From Methanosarcinales archaeon (GTDB taxonomy: Archaea; Halobacteriota; Syntropharchaeia; Alkanophagales; Methanospirareceae), in the NCBI GenBank assembly GCA_003661125.1, contig QMVO01000110.1, forward strand, positions 1 to 6,150: a stretch of 6,150 nucleotides of DNA, written 5' to 3'. The translations under genes were made by a program, and so were the position numbers. Shown here in pieces: positions 5,831-6,150 of the stretch. The notes under the pieces were generated by a model. That model did no database searches. It had not been told where the DNA came from and worked only from the letters and a program-made list of their open reading frames with translations. Within the stretch, counting starts at the first letter, position 1. The number at the start of each line of letters is the position of its first letter.

Positions 5831-6097
5831 TCAAAACCATAGCACGCCGTAGGTCAGAGAAAAGAGCATATAGAGCGAAAAAAATAGTAGCACCTGCAAC
5901 ATCGCCGTCCCCATCGCTAAGGTACGGGTATCTTCTAAATATCCGTTCTTTTCTAATTCCAGCACATAGCGCACCGGATTAGGATTAGTAGGCAGCATGG
6001 TCGCGCCTGCCGTAACGATCAATACCCTCATTGCGAGCGCCGGGTTCCTTCCAAAACAGCTCCACGTGCTCAAAATTCTATTTATTCCCATTTCCAT
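5831..6097 (-). CDS. small tail-like membrane protein A (88 aa), homologous to the antiporter C-terminal extension
   Basis: The protein carries a W.CF.RNP motif (Trp12 to Pro19), a short hydrophobic run (21-34), an NPNPVRY motif (38-44), a charged linker (46-58), and one transmembrane helix (about 60-80) ending in LTYGVLWF. Each element has a counterpart in the same order at the end of antiporter C (WFSKNP, NPNPVYMRY, charged linker, A.G..., LTYGVLWV) and in A' at 3262-3534. It is thus a stand-alone version of the antiporter tail. It is the first visible gene of the A-B-C unit, 38 bases before B. GGAGGG lies 11 bases before the ATG at 6095-6097; a second in-frame ATG at 6089-6091 aligns with the A' start but is further from that site. 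A role as an anchoring subunit of the complex is inferred; the sequence has no catalytic motif. Confidence 0.8.
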   Translation of the reverse strand: MEMGINRILSTWSCFGRNPALAMRVLIVTAGATMLPTNPNPVRYVLELEKNGYLEDTRTLAMGTAMLQVLLFFSLYMLFSLTYGVLWF

Positions 6098-6150
6098 TTT
6101 CTTCTTTTCCCTCCTATTTTTTATCCTCCGCTAAGCTTCATGCATGCATG

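Noticed and set aside
6121..6150. End of an upstream gene (ten codons to a TAA at 6121-6123)
   Set aside because: A frame is open to the right edge, but ten codons with a CATGCATGCATG repeat are too few to support a gene.
1..6150. CRISPR array, tRNA/rRNA gene, insertion sequence or phage genes
   Set aside because: No regularly spaced repeats, tRNA-like arms, transposase motifs or terminal inverted repeats were found; the direct repeats present are paralogous coding sequence.

Overview
The window is one block of energy-conserving membrane protein genes, all on the minus strand, so genes are read from the right edge to the left. Three copies of a large MrpD/NuoM-type antiporter subunit (Proton_antipo_M family) are present: 3764-5590 and 1394-3220, each 608 residues, and 1-894, cut by the left edge. 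Each copy is preceded by one or two very small membrane proteins. The host is probably an archaeon: intergenic regions carry BRE/TATA-like elements (best at 3616-3633), ATA isoleucine and AGA/AGG arginine codons are frequent, and Shine-Dalgarno sites are strong. An anaerobic methane- or alkane-oxidising or methanogen-related lineage would fit, but nothing in the window proves it.

Layout in order of transcription. Module 1: a small tail-like protein A (5831-6097), a two-helix protein B (5583-5792), then antiporter C (3764-5590), with B and C overlapping by 8 bases. A non-coding gap (3535-3763) holds a likely terminator, a promoter and a palindrome. Module 2: small protein A' (3262-3534), then antiporter C' (1394-3220), with no B protein. 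A second gap (1091-1393) holds a stem-loop terminator, a GC-richer segment that may fold, and a promoter-like element. Module 3: small protein B'' (887-1090, from a GTG start), then antiporter C'' (1-894, partial), again joined by the same 8-base overlap and with no A protein.

The most interesting point is the relation between the small and large proteins. A and A' are free-standing versions of the last ~90 residues of C and C', down to the same C-terminal LT(Y/H)G(V/A)LW signature. That C-terminal extension is absent from ordinary ~500-residue MrpD proteins. The window thus looks like repeated duplication of an A-B-C unit with different parts lost. The copies differ at proton-path residues: C lacks the His and Lys that C' keeps in one transmembrane helix. 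The likely product is a multi-antiporter Mrp-like complex, or the membrane arm of a larger ion-pumping enzyme (inference). No redox or hydrogenase subunit and no MrpA/B/C/E/F/G gene is visible here, so the partner module must lie outside.
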